A stretch of DNA of 64,000 nt, from assembly GCF_052324685.1 (NCBI RefSeq), contig NC_135223.1, positions 19,475,822 through 19,539,821 of the forward strand, written 5' to 3'. Made by a program: the position numbers and the translations under genes. This document shows, piece after piece, positions 46,901-58,223 of this stretch. The notes below the pieces were generated by a model. The model was given only the letters and a program-made list of their open reading frames with translations. It ran no database searches and was not told where the DNA came from. This DNA is from Brachyhypopomus gauderio (Eukaryota; Chordata; Actinopteri; Gymnotiformes; Hypopomidae). Position 1 is the stretch's first letter. The number at the start of each line of letters is the position of its first letter.

Positions 46901-49900
46901 AATATGTAGGTGATGAACATACATATGAAGGCTCCTTAGTCAGTGGATATGATGAACATTCTGGATATACACAGTCTGGTAGGGTCATGCCAACTATTTG
47001 TTTGGTTTGTTTTGTTTGTTTTAATCTGGGGAATGCTGGCATGAACATGTGAGTGGTCTAATACTGCATTAGAAAAAAATAATCTAGTGCTTTACTAATA
47101 GCAATAAATAGCTCAAACAAACATTCTAACATGTCTAACTTGTTAACTTGCTAACTAGTTAGCTTGATGGCATTTGAATAATGCTAACAGGCAGCTAATA
47201 TTTATTCATCAGTGCAAACATTTGCATTTCTAAGCTATTCCTTTAAAGCAGTATTATCTCACTGCCAGACCATATCCTTTTTAGTCTTTAATTCTGAACA
47301 AGTAGCTACTTGATGAATTGCATTGAATTGTTTCTAATATTTTGATGTAGGTTTGAGCCTGATGTGCATAGTTGTTTACAATGTAGTTAACGATGCAGAC
47401 AGACAGACTGTCTCTGCTGTTGTGTTCATACAGGTTCTGTAAGAAACCATTTAAAAATCATTACAGAAGGCATTACAAGGTTAGGTTTTAATCACAAACC
47501 TAAAACGGGGGCATATGTATGTCACATTACCATTTCATCGTAACAAATAAATATGCCTAAACATTAAGTGAAATCTGCATTGATTGCTATATACGTTTGT
47601 TCATTGATCGATGCCAACATATCATCTGTATATGTATAAATGTATTTAATTATAGCAAAATAAAGATATGATCACTAGACTTATGTATGTGTTATAATGA
47701 TGTATGTAATTGAAATCAGTGTGGGCTATTATTGCAAGGGATTAAAGTGTCTGGAAACTCCCTTTATCCCCACGCATGACATGCAAGTAGCCCACACTTG
47801 CTCATTACTCAGTAACAACTGCATCTGTCTCTAAATCTGATGTGTATCGATACCCACGATCCATTAACACCTTATTTGCATAATTTCTCATTGGAGATTA
47901 TTAATGGACCTAATCATCTTTTGCGTGAGCAACACAAGCCAGCCACTCTGTCAGGGTCTCACAGTCCTTTTTGTGTATTTGAAGTGGACTACCCTCCAGA
48001 GCCCACACGCACCTACGAGGACGAACAGTCCGCTTCTGCGTTTGACCCCTACGGTCCTGCTTCAACGGAGGTCACCATGCTCACAGAGGAGGCCTACCCT
48101 TACGCCACTACCACAGACACATATGACTATGCCAAAGAGGTGACCACCCTGACCACCGAAATGCCCTATGATGGGGACGCCTCTTTGGGGGAAGAAGGAC
48201 CCACAGAGTGTGACTGTGAGCCAGGAGAGCCCGGGTTTGCGGGCTTCGCTGGACCAAAGGTAGGCCATCTCAGTAAGGCAGGTACACGCCTAGAAATTTG
48301 GCAGCACTGGTTTTGTCCTTATACATTTATTAACAGCTCTTTGTGATTAGGGGTCCAAAGGGCCCCAAGGGAAACAGGGATTCCCAGGGCTTCAAGGAAG
48401 AGAGGTAAGTGGTGTGAAGTTTAATCTGCTCTGAACTTCAGACACTGATTTCAAAGAAGACTCAGTATCCTCTGACTATCCTATGCTGTGCTGTTAGGGC
48501 TACAAAGGAACTAAAGGCGTTCGAGGCCGGGGAGGTGACACAGGCCCTGTGGTGAGCTATTATCCTTCCTATCCTTTTTATATTTGGGTCATGTGTAGAT
48601 TTTGGCTCCCTCTCCAACATTTGTGTTCTGTCTTTAGGGCGACTCTGGGCCTGATGGAGAGGATGGTGCATCTGGCTTCTCTGGTGCAATGGTGAGTGGA
48701 GGAGTCCAACAGTGTAGGCACATCATCTTGGGCGTGTCCTACACATGTTCTAATTTCCTTTTCTCATAGGGTTTTCCTGGGTTGCCTGGAGACCCAGGTG
48801 AGAAGGGACAAGCTGGATTAAAGGTAATGAAATGAAGAGATTAGTAATGTTTGGATGTAAAGACAATGTATGTGTTTATGGACCCTAGGGGAGCATTTAT
48901 TAGTACACCTACTATGTAGCTGTACATGCTAAGCCTACATTGCTCCAGTCAAGAGGCCATGCTGCCGGTGTCATATTGGCATGGGGAATGTTTTCGTGGT
49001 AGACCATGTTTCCATGGCACAGTCTGTCTGATTCTGTCCATGTCTTTCTCTTATATATCATCTTATAATGCACCAACCACAAGTTTCCTCTGGTCCCATA
49101 GTTGTGACAAGAAGTATGTATGTTAATTGGTCATTCTGGCCACCAGACATAATTCCTCCAGAGAATCTTTGGGATTTTGTAGCATGTAGGCTATAGCTGG
49201 AAGCAGAGGAAAGCAGAAAATACGGCATTTAATTGTTTCATTATGGGTCAGTTTCAAAAGAAATGTTTCCAAAACCATGTAGGAATCTATGTCACGAAGG
49301 AATGAGACAGAGTGAATGGTGTCTCACCTGCCATGCTTTCAAAATAAGTCATTCATGGGTGTGGTCACTGGCACACCTGCGCAGAGATCAAGACAAGTTA
49401 GCATCATAGCTAACAGCTGAGCATATACCATATCTGAGACTGGTAACATTTAGGTTCAGCCATAATGTAGTTGTGCTTTATTAAGTAATCACCCATTATG
49501 CAATGTGTAGATTGTAAGACTGAGGGTGTCTGTTGTAGGGTGATATTGGCATGGAGGGACCCCGCGGAGGAGTCGGACTTCCAGGAGGTGAGGTGAGTCA
49601 GAGACGTTGGGTCAGCATCTCCTCACTGGAACATGGGAACCCAGGGAACATAGGCAACCTCCATGTGCCTGAGTTCTCATTAGCATGAACCATGAGGTCA
49701 GAACTATGTTCATTATTTGAAATATTATTATTTGTACAGCTTCATTGGTTTTTCTAGTTTCTAATCCTAAATAACTTTTGCACTTAACCAGAACTAGGAG
49801 AAAAATAAACAAATAACATGGTGTGGGTTACCAGTATGTCAAACATACTGTTTAGATTTTACTGTGAGGGAGCTATTAATGTTATATCTAACTTCCACAA

Positions 49901-52900
49901 CTCTGAACTCTGCAGAGGGAATAAATATGTGCTTCCCGCTCCATCTATTCCCACTCAGTCCTGAAGCTCACTTCAGTGTTTCCTCTTTCATTACAGGGGT
50001 CTGTTGGTCCAATTGGCCCACCAGGAACTGCAGGAACTAAAGGTATTAAGGTAAACAACTCCCACATTGTTATTCATGAATAAATAATACTGGTGGAATT
50101 CCATGTCTCTCTTTCTAAAGGAAGTGTTCTTTTTTACCTAGAAAATTATCTGAATTCACAAAGATATAAAAAACATGCAGGGATGTTTTTTTGTCCAAAA
50201 CAGCTCAAAACTGAAGCAGCACTCTATGAGGAGTTATAAACTATGTTGAGCTATTTTTATAGGGATCCACTGGCAAACCTGGGAAACAGGGACCCCAAGG
50301 ACGACAGGGATCAAAGGTAGGCCAACCCTTTAGATTCTGTTTAGATTTGCCAAAGAACCACACTGATAATCAGTCATGTTAAAATAAACCTTTTTCCTTC
50401 CACAGGGTGAGACCGGAGCTCCTGGATTCTCTGGAGACATTGGAGAACAGGGTTACCTTGTGAGTTAATCACACTTCTTATTGTATCTTGACACTAACAA
50501 GTGAGAAATATAACTTCTTTTTTATCATATTTATATTCCATGCTCCATGTGCTTTGTAGGGCTATCCTGGAATACCAGGGGACAGGGGAGTACGGGGGCC
50601 AAAGGTGACGGACATTTTATTACCTAACCAAAAAAATTTACATTTGTTTGACTTTTTTCTACAGTCAAGTATTTACACTTAGTCATGATGGTAATAAAAA
50701 TGTTTAAAAAATCAATTATCCAGCACATATGTTACCAGAACATAGGAACTGCACTAGAATAGCATGTCCTTTCTTCTGTGCCTCATCTCCAGGGTAACAA
50801 AGGTACTAGTGGTTTGCCAGGAAGTGATGGAGAGCCTGGAGAAGATGTAAGTTTCTGCTTGCACCCACTGTACTATATACACTATATACTTTATATACTC
50901 TATTAATCAGGTCTGGAAATGTTTAAAACATATTTTCTTGTATGACCCCTCCACCCACCAGGGACCTCTAGGTGTTCCCGGAGTTGTTGGCGTTCCTGGG
51001 TCAATGGGACCAAAGGTATCAAATAAATAAACATACAGAATCTAAAGTAAACTCTAGTGACATGGTGAACATGTTTCCTGCTCCTTCAGTCTTAATTGTG
51101 TTTCTTTTTTCCACATCGTGTTGTGTGATTTTCTGTGACATCTTACACCACTCTTCTTCCCTAAGGGCTTGAAAGGGGACCGTGGAGAGAGGGGACGCCC
51201 CGGGAGAGAAGGCACCAGGGTGGCTCCTCCTGCTATTTTCAGCACGATATATAGCACAAATGAAAAAACATTAATATGTGTTGATCCTTTGCTTGATTAA
51301 CATTTACTCAGATAGAACAAATAGAACACAATCTAAACAGAGAATGTCATGTTATTCTAGTTCTAACTGAAAATGTCACATGACGTCAGTGTGTGATGCG
51401 TGGTGTACTCGGTACTCTCCCTTCCACACACATTATATGGGGATTAACAACATAAAAGTGGAAGTGAAACTACTAGCAGTGTCTATTTTTATATGCCAGC
51501 ATTACTTCCATTTTCAATAATGGACGTGGGTGGGAGTGGGTGGGCGTGTGTGGGCGTGTGTGGGTTTGGGGGGTGGGAGTGTGTGGGCGTGTGTGGGTTT
51601 GGGGGGTGGGCGTGTGTGGGTTTGGGGGGTGGGGTTGTTGCCTGAAAAGTTGGAGAAAGAGGGACAAAAAAACAATAAGCTATAGTTTAATCAGTAGTTA
51701 AGGTGTAGTTAAATTATAGTTTACTTACAACTTGGATTAAGATAAGAAAAAAATCTAAACATGCTCAACAACTTTGTATTATATTTTTGCCTGTGGATTT
51801 AGGGCCTACAAGGAGAGCCTGGAGATGCTGGAGTTCATGGAAAGCCTGGTCCAAAAGGCCTACAGGGGCAGCCTGTAAGGATCATACACTTTCTTAAGGA
51901 ATAACCAGTATTTTCGGTTGTGTCATAACATCCCAAATCCATTACGCTAAACATTTCATAAACATTTCCCTTCTATTCCCTACACATTAATCACAGGGCC
52001 TGAGTAAAGGGGACTACACTTGATTCAATCACTTGATTGTCATCATACAGAAAGCATTGTGTGTCAGGGTTTTTGGTGTTTTTTTTGTTTGTTTTAGTTT
52101 CATTTTGGCAATAAGACATTTCTTTGTTTACTAATGTGGTTATCCTAGACAGATTGCTATACTTAACATTTTCTTCAGAGTAATAAACATTAGCTAACTA
52201 GGTAAGTTAGCAAGCTAAAGTGATTTTCCAGTGAATCTAACAGCTTTTCTGAACTGCATACTCCCAAATCCTTGATGGAATTAAATACACATACACATCA
52301 GTGGACACTGACCCACTTCTATGTATTTGGTGCTCTCATATAAACTAGTCAGTAGGGTGAACTCCCTAGAATGGATATGTTTTCAACAAGTCATCTTCTT
52401 GTGTTATGCATCACTCTTTACACAGTTTGAACTGAACTGTAGTGAACATTTAACTGAATGGTAAATTAACTTATAGGCCTGTGATTATCCTGTAATTTTC
52501 TTGAACAAATATTTTGGCGTGGTTACCTAAGCTGACTTTCAGAACTCCTATTTTGTAGGGTTCCAAAGGGGAGACCGGAGCAGATGGCATTAAGGTGATC
52601 TTTGAAACATACATTGGATTTGCTTTAAGTCAGAGGCATTTACAGGACTCATGGTACTTAAGTGTCCTACACACATTTAATAATGCTGGTAAAGTTTGAC
52701 ATTTTAGATGACATTTTAGATGTATACAATATCGATTGAAACCATATGATAATTCACATGACATTAGCGGTGTCCCATCTTGTGACGAGAATTTCTCCTT
52801 TTTCTCCAGGGAGAAACGGGAAGAAAAGGTGTGAAAGGCCATAAAGGAGAGAGGGTAGGGGCATGTGGCATGATTTACATCATCTTTTCTCTTCCTGTTT

Positions 52901-55311
52901 CCATTACACATGATGGAGAGTTAAAAAAAAAACTTTTACTTCCTTTTTTCCAAACAGGGAAGTTTTGGCCCCCGTGGTGACAAAGGGCAGGTTTGTTGTT
53001 TAAAGCTTGTTAATGTAATCATTGTTTATGTATTTTTGACAGTCAACCATCAAATCCTTAGTGTGCATCCAAAAGCTGCATTTAGTCTATAAGTGATAGA
53101 CCAACAGTGGGGTGGTCAGTCTGTAAGTGACAGGGCTACAGTAGAAAGGTTGGTCTGCAAATATAGGCAGTCAGTTTGCAAATTATAGGACCAGATGGCA
53201 TATTCTAGTTCATAAGCAAATTCTAGAAGGTCATTTGTACAGCAACAATTCTGAATATAAGCCATAAGATATCTGCTGTAAAGCAGTTTGCTGCTTGCCA
53301 CTCTGAGATGTGCACTGTGCATATTTACAGCAAGGAGAGAAAGGCTACATCGGGCCTGCTGGGCGTCTTGGTCGTGTGGGACCTCCAGGTGTCCCTGGTT
53401 CCAGAGGTGACATTGGGCCTGTTGGTGACCTGGGTGAGAAGGGACACAGTGGACCAAAGGGAGAGCCAGGTGAACCTGTGCGTATCGCAAAGCTCACACG
53501 AATCTTTTCAATACCCCATTAACTCCCAATGCTTAGTGTACATAATCTAGCAAGATGATGAAATCTATCTCCCCATCTTTTCAAACTACTGCCTACACAA
53601 CAACATTTCATAGCTCGGTACACTTTATGAAGAAAGCTATCCATCCATTTTGTCCTCCTGATCATTTAAACCTGCACTTGGCTGATTAACAGTGATGTGC
53701 TATAGTTTGGGGTGTTCTACCATAGAGTTTCAGGTGTTCTCAGCAAAGTCCTAGAAATGTCAGCTGTCCTAAGAGCTGTGATTGTCCTACCAAGGCACAG
53801 CTGACATAATCAAATGACACAGTTTCTAAATATGCAGCAATAGAACAAAGGCAGTTTTAAATACTTGAAGGTATATCAGAGATATCCTCATAAAAATAGT
53901 ATTTCAAACTGTAGACAAGTCCATAAGTTATTGGATAATTAGACTGTTTGGTTTTGTATTTGAATTGGGTTTGTTGAATCACAGAAGCTACATCCCAGTT
54001 GGAGGGATGTTTATTACTGTTTATTTTGTTAGGGAAGCTGTAGTGTTTATAATGATGTTGATGGAGCATTTTCTACAGATTCTGCACACAATGATCATGC
54101 AACCCTGAGCATCATTCTTATTGTTGGCTCTACACATTTTATTCCAAATGTGTATGTTGATCTGCGCGTCCCGCGTCTCGTAGGGTCCCGCACTGACAGA
54201 CGAGCAGGTTCTACAGTTGTGTACAGGTGTGGTGACGGCACAGATTTCCCAGTATGCTGCCTCCATTCGTGCTAAGTGTTCACAGGGCTGTCCAATCAAT
54301 AACCGAACCCTGATTGGACCCCCTGGAGCCCAAGGACCCCCTGGGGATCCAGGAAAATCTGTGAGTCACTACACATGCCTAGCTATGCTGAACACAGTAA
54401 TTCGGTCAGTTTTATATATATATATATAATGTATCTAATGTTTGTATTTGGCTTATATTGTGTATTTCCCCTAAATACTTTTTCCCTGATATTTTTGCCT
54501 AGGGCAAAGCTGGTAAATCAGGAGCTAAAGGAGCCCGAGGGCCTCGGGGTGTGACAGGCTTGGAGGGGCAGAAAGGAGCAGAGGGAGACAGAGGTTCAGC
54601 AGCCCTTCCTTATACTAACCCCTTAAGAGTGATACATGCAATGTCCAGCTGAACGGCACGTTTACCAACACCACGCCTAAACATGTGCTCTGATTAACCC
54701 TGAAGGTACGAAAGGTCAAAAAGGGCAGCGAGGCAACCCTGGAAAAGGCCTTCCAGGCCATGATGGTCACCAAGGCCTCAGAGGTAAGATGCCTCTTAAT
54801 TCTGTGTGCAGTGTGAGCAGCATTTAAATGTCTGTGCAGAACTTTACTGACATGCTCTGTCAGCAGCACATCAGTACATTATTAGAAATAGCAAGACCAT
54901 GTCACAGAGGGAACATTGATTTGGTAAGAATGTGGTGATCTTGTCACTCTTACCCAAAACTTATCAAGCTAGAAAACATGACATATTTTCTTATCCAAAA
55001 CCTATCAACCTAGAAAACATGAAACACTTAACAATTACTAGCCTTGAAAATGTGACATTTTTCACACTCTTATCGATAACTTTTTCACTCTGCTTTCTCA
55101 CACAGGGCTGCCGGGCCATCCTGCAGAACCCAGGAATGGACTTGAGGGACCACCGGGCCCTCGTGGGTACCCAGGTCCTGTGGGTCAGCCGGGTGTGGCT
55201 GGCGATGCCGGTGTACCAGGAGTGTGTGAGGCACGGGACTGTAGCATTCATGCACCAGTTATGCGTAAAGAGCAGGGGCTGGTGAAGGGGCCTCTTAATA
55301 CCAAGATGTAA
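43930..55311 (+). CDS. Type IX collagen-like chain lacking COL3/NC4, complete
   Basis: I join 24 coding exons into 1905 nt (634 aa). The first two (43930-43950 and 46655-46739) make a signal peptide, MAGSGVK then [12 protein letters not shown]. The order is signal, acidic N-domain, helix of about 338 residues, cysteine-containing non-helical segment, helix of about 110 residues and short tail. These sizes match COL2 (339), NC2, COL1 (115) and NC1 of type IX collagen. Two short breaks in the second helix (GKGLPG and HPAEPRNG) sit where COL9A1-3 have theirs, and the tail CEARDC...KGP resembles COL9 tails. COL3, NC3-COL3 and the laminin-G-like NC4 are absent. It could be a divergent FACIT paralogue rather than a true fourth type IX chain. 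An alternative start at 46625 would replace MAGSGVK with unspliced upstream sequence. Confidence 0.85.
45607..45779. mobile_element. hAT-type MITE
   Basis: A 173-bp element has long terminal inverted repeats, CAGAGGTGGGCATTCC at the left and its complement with one mismatch at the right; the inverted similarity extends to about 35 bp. It is flanked by an 8-bp target duplication (GTTAGGAC and ATTAGGAC, 7 of 8 matching). It is non-coding and sits in the first intron of the type IX-like collagen. Confidence 0.85.
46655..48259 (+). CDS. Signal peptide and acidic Tyr/Thr-rich N-domain of the type IX-like collagen
   Basis: The exons are 46655-46739 (hydrophobic core, then [11 protein letters not shown]) and 47985-48259. 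The second exon encodes about 77 residues rich in Asp, Glu, Tyr and Thr, with motifs [21 protein letters not shown] and [11 protein letters not shown]. It then gives ECDCEPGEP, which enters the helix. The acceptor at 47984 (TTTGAAG) is weak but is the one I found that keeps the frame from a phase 1 donor. Tyr residues beside acids are plausible sulfation sites and the Thr runs plausible O-glycosylation sites. The CDC pair could form interchain disulfides, as cysteines of NC3 do in type IX. Confidence 0.75.
48351..53477 (+). CDS. COL2-like long triple helix of the type IX-like collagen
   Basis: The exons are 48351-48404, 48498-48551, 48638-48691, 48770-48823, 49539-49592, 49997-50050, 50263-50316, 50406-50459, 50560-50604, 50793-50846, 50962-51015, 51166-51219, 51803-51874, 52559-52594, 52810-52854, 52958-52990 and 53331-53477. 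The first eight are 54 bp each; later ones are 45, 54, 54, 54, 72, 36, 45, 33 and 147 bp. With the end of the preceding exon the helix is about 338 residues. Gly-X-Y is unbroken, including across the 33/147 bp junction (GQ|Q). One RGD occurs (GPRGDKG). Confidence 0.92.
51526..51635. repeat. G-rich minisatellite
   Basis: About three degenerate copies of a GTGTGGGTTTGGGGGGTGGG-type unit lie in an intron of the type IX-like collagen. The many runs of three to six G on the plus strand could fold as G-quadruplexes in the pre-mRNA or DNA. Confidence 0.88.
54184..55311 (+). CDS. NC2-, COL1- and NC1-like C-terminal part of the type IX-like collagen
   Basis: The exons are 54184-54360, 54503-54593, 54706-54783 and 55106-55311 (stop TAA). 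The first begins with a non-helical segment, [20 protein letters not shown], then a Cys-x3-Cys pair, which resembles NC2 of COL9A1/COL9A3 that directs trimer assembly. The COL1-like helix of about 110 residues follows, with two conserved-position breaks. The tail reads CEARDC, ending KGPLNTKM. Confidence 0.88.
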
Positions 55312-55690
55312 GCACAGAGAGGCTGCTGGAGCTTGAAGGATAGTGGCTCCAGTGCGAAGCAGTGCTGTCCCTGTGGTCTGCTCACTGGTAACAAGGCAGG
55401 GCTCAAGCGAACTTTTGTTGGAAGACATCACAAGAAGGATGAAAAAGGCTGGAGGACTTTATCAGTCTCTTTTTAATTATGTCATTCTGGCATTTCCTGA
55501 GCATTCGCCTAAGCTAAGACAAAGAAATATGACTGAAACTTACTAGGACTAAAATGAAAAACACTTGAGTTCATGAACATAGAAAATGTCTTGCACCTCA
55601 GTTGAGAAACAAATGTCTTATTTTGTTCTCATTTTTGGTAATGATTTGATTTCATTACAAATAAAGACGATATGTAAATAATATTGTAAT
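55312..55690 (+). other. 3' untranslated region of the type IX-like collagen
   Basis: Non-coding sequence after the stop contains AATAAA at 55660-55665, the probable polyadenylation signal. The neighbouring gene on the minus strand ends at 55992, so these two genes are tail to tail. Confidence 0.65.
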
Positions 55691-55991
55691 CTTATGTACA
55701 TGTACTGTGTTCCAAACTATCAATGATAAAGAAATGACTTTTTCTAGACTTCGATGTGACTTATTTAGCATGTAAACATGTATAAGACAATGTCCTCCAA
55801 AAGTACAATAGCAAAGGAAGGAACATTGTAACAATTGTCAATGATGTCTAAAGAAATATCAATTCAATAATAATAATGCATTGAATAATAAACAAATAAA
55901 TGACACATATACAGAAAAAAAAACAGAAATAAGCTTGTTGGACACTGAGAATCATAGCAGCTTATATAATATATATTACTATATTAAACGT

Positions 55992-58020
55992 TCATAATAT
56001 TTCTGTGGATTGAATGACTCCAGTCTGTCTATTTCCATGACACTGAGGTATGTAATGCTGAAATATCAATCCCAGAACTGCAGTGATCAGGAGAGCAAGA
56101 CTTGCAAGGATGCCTGATGAAAAGACAATGGCAGATGTCAACTGTCCATTTGTAAATCCGTGAAGATGCCATATTACAATTCCCACTTTAAAAGTACATA
56201 ATTTTTCATTTTCATCTACAATAAAACTGCTGTCATTTCATATTATTCCTTCAGACCTTTAAGTGAGTCTATATTCACTACTATATTAGAAGGGTTTCCC
56301 TATTTATCACATTCATTTCGCAAACCATCTTGCTCATGTCCTTTAATACTACATAAAAACCTTCTACCATGTTTGATCATATCTATAGAATATAGTTCTG
56401 TTTTACCATAGTGGTCTCTCTTTTTTCCAGTATTTGGAGGTACATTGCTGATTATGCCTACAATAAAACACAAATAAGAATGATTAGTACAGTTAATCAA
56501 AATGTCTTGACTCCATTAAAATAACTGATGATCTGTTTACAAAGAGTGACTTACCATGAAAATTTATTCGATACTCTGACAAATATTCCTATAAATATAA
56601 CAAGGAAAAATGCATGTAACATAAGCTTAAATTAAAGTAACAAACTGATAGTCATGATATCATGATCAATGGGTACCTGGAGACATATGACGGTCAGAGT
56701 GAGATTGTCACAGTGTGTGACTGTAATTTGCCCAAGAGTCACCCGGCTGCACGGTTCATGGCATTCCACATTGCCATTCAAAAATATTCCTATGGGCTAA
56801 AAAAAAAGGGGGGGGGGCATTTGTGTGGTCTCAATTGTTTTAACCCAGCAGATAATGAAACTATTTTAACATTCCAAATGTGAACATTACTCATAAGACA
56901 GCTTGTGCCTTGTTTCACTTACACTGTCCTCAATAGTCCAGATTTGTTCGCAGTTCACATCTGTCCGTGCACGCCTAGAGATTATGTCATGTGACCCCTC
57001 TCCACAGGTATACTTCTGAGAGGTTTCTGGGACTGTTGCCGATGATGCTACAGAGATAAAGAAAGCAGGTGATACTTACAATTAACCTCTTACCTCTTTC
57101 TTACCCTGCAAACCCTCAGGTACTATAGGAGGCAGTTAAATGAGGTTTGGGATAATATATGCCTTTATCTTAAGCACATAAACTAATTTACCATATATTC
57201 AGAACGACAAGAGAACATCAACCAGTGTAACAAAGTCTCTGCCTTTTCTCTTATTCTTTCTTTTTATTCATGTGTTAGTGTTAGGCTCAACCAATCAAAC
57301 TCTTTTAGGAATACATAAACTTTACATACATATAGAAAAACACAAAAAATATTACATATGGTGAAATGATAATGTCGATATATCAGCATGTCAGTTTGTG
57401 AATGTTACTGATTACACTGGTTCCTCCATATCTCTTCATTATGTTGGTAATAGTGCCGATGTACTGATACGTACAGATAAATATAAAATCTTTAAACCCT
57501 TTATAACTGCATAAGACTAAAGAGCTGAATGGTGATCTCAGCCGAGATTTCAGTTTGACCCACAACAGTCACCGCACCAGAAAAGCACGTTTGGGGATTC
57601 CCAGGGAGTTCCCAGTGACGAGGGGGTTTTGGACGTCAAATGCGGAAGTAAAAATGAGTTTGTAAACAAGTTGTAAGAAAATCTAAACTATTATATAACA
57701 GCATTATTTATTAAAAAAGTATAATACAAGTTTAATACGTCAATTATTTAACAGCATTCCAATCAGGCAGAGAAACCTGTAGCCTGCGACTGAAGAATAG
57801 TGATAACGCACGTGTTGAGTACCGTACTTCCGTTAGCATATGATAATATTTAGATAAGCGCCCCAAATAAATGTAGTAAAGCGATATATACGCTGCAGTA
57901 AATCAATGGGGTTGTGCTACTACAGGCTAGCTATATGCATCCATGTAAAATGACTGATTAATATGACTTACCACAGTGATAAAGAATAAAGGTTGCTGAA
58001 ATTAATTCGGAAGGCGTCAT
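55992..58020 (-). CDS. Unrecognised small type I membrane protein, head to head with CD83
   Basis: Six exons join in phase: 58020-57972, 57047-56923, 56796-56677, 56588-56555, 56457-56407 and 56185-55992 (573 nt, 190 aa). The first encodes a short signal-like leader (MTPSELISATFILYH). The next two give an ectodomain with six cysteines (KYTCGEG, NCEQIW, ECHEPC, THCD, ICLQ) and an N-glycosylation sequon (NLT). Two small exons form a basic stalk, and the last gives a hydrophobic membrane span (FSSGILASLALLITAVLGL) with a short tail. I recognise no family: it is not a clean Ig, sushi, TNFR or cytokine-receptor domain. Conserved splice phases, a strong C10T9-type polypyrimidine tract and sensible topology support a real gene. 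The location suggests an immune surface receptor, but that is inference. Confidence 0.72.
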
Positions 58021-58223
58021 TTTTTGTGGCGTTAATGCTAATTCAGAAAATATAACCGGGGGAGGACGGGAGGAGGGAGGAGGGAGGACGGGGGAGGACC
58101 GCACGCTGTGGGTATTTCCCACCTCCCTTTTGACGACCTTGTCTATATCAGTGACGATATATATATATATACACACACAGTCATATCGTGGTACGGAGAC
58201 GCGTAGTCCGTCTGGCCGTAACA
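58021..58223. promoter_or_regulatory. Bidirectional promoter region of CD83 and the unknown membrane protein
   Basis: Only about 200 bp separate the two start codons. The region holds a G-rich block of GGAGGGAGGA type, a kappaB-like palindrome GTGGGTATTTCCCAC (58108-58122) about midway, and a TATA-like AT run at about 58157-58171 placed for CD83. Human CD83 is known to be NF-kappaB driven. That this site works for either gene is inference. Confidence 0.6.

Noticed and set aside
46401..47048. Minus-strand open frame of 215 codons
   Set aside because: It overlaps the signal-peptide exon of the collagen gene in antisense, has no recognisable domain and has low-complexity composition.
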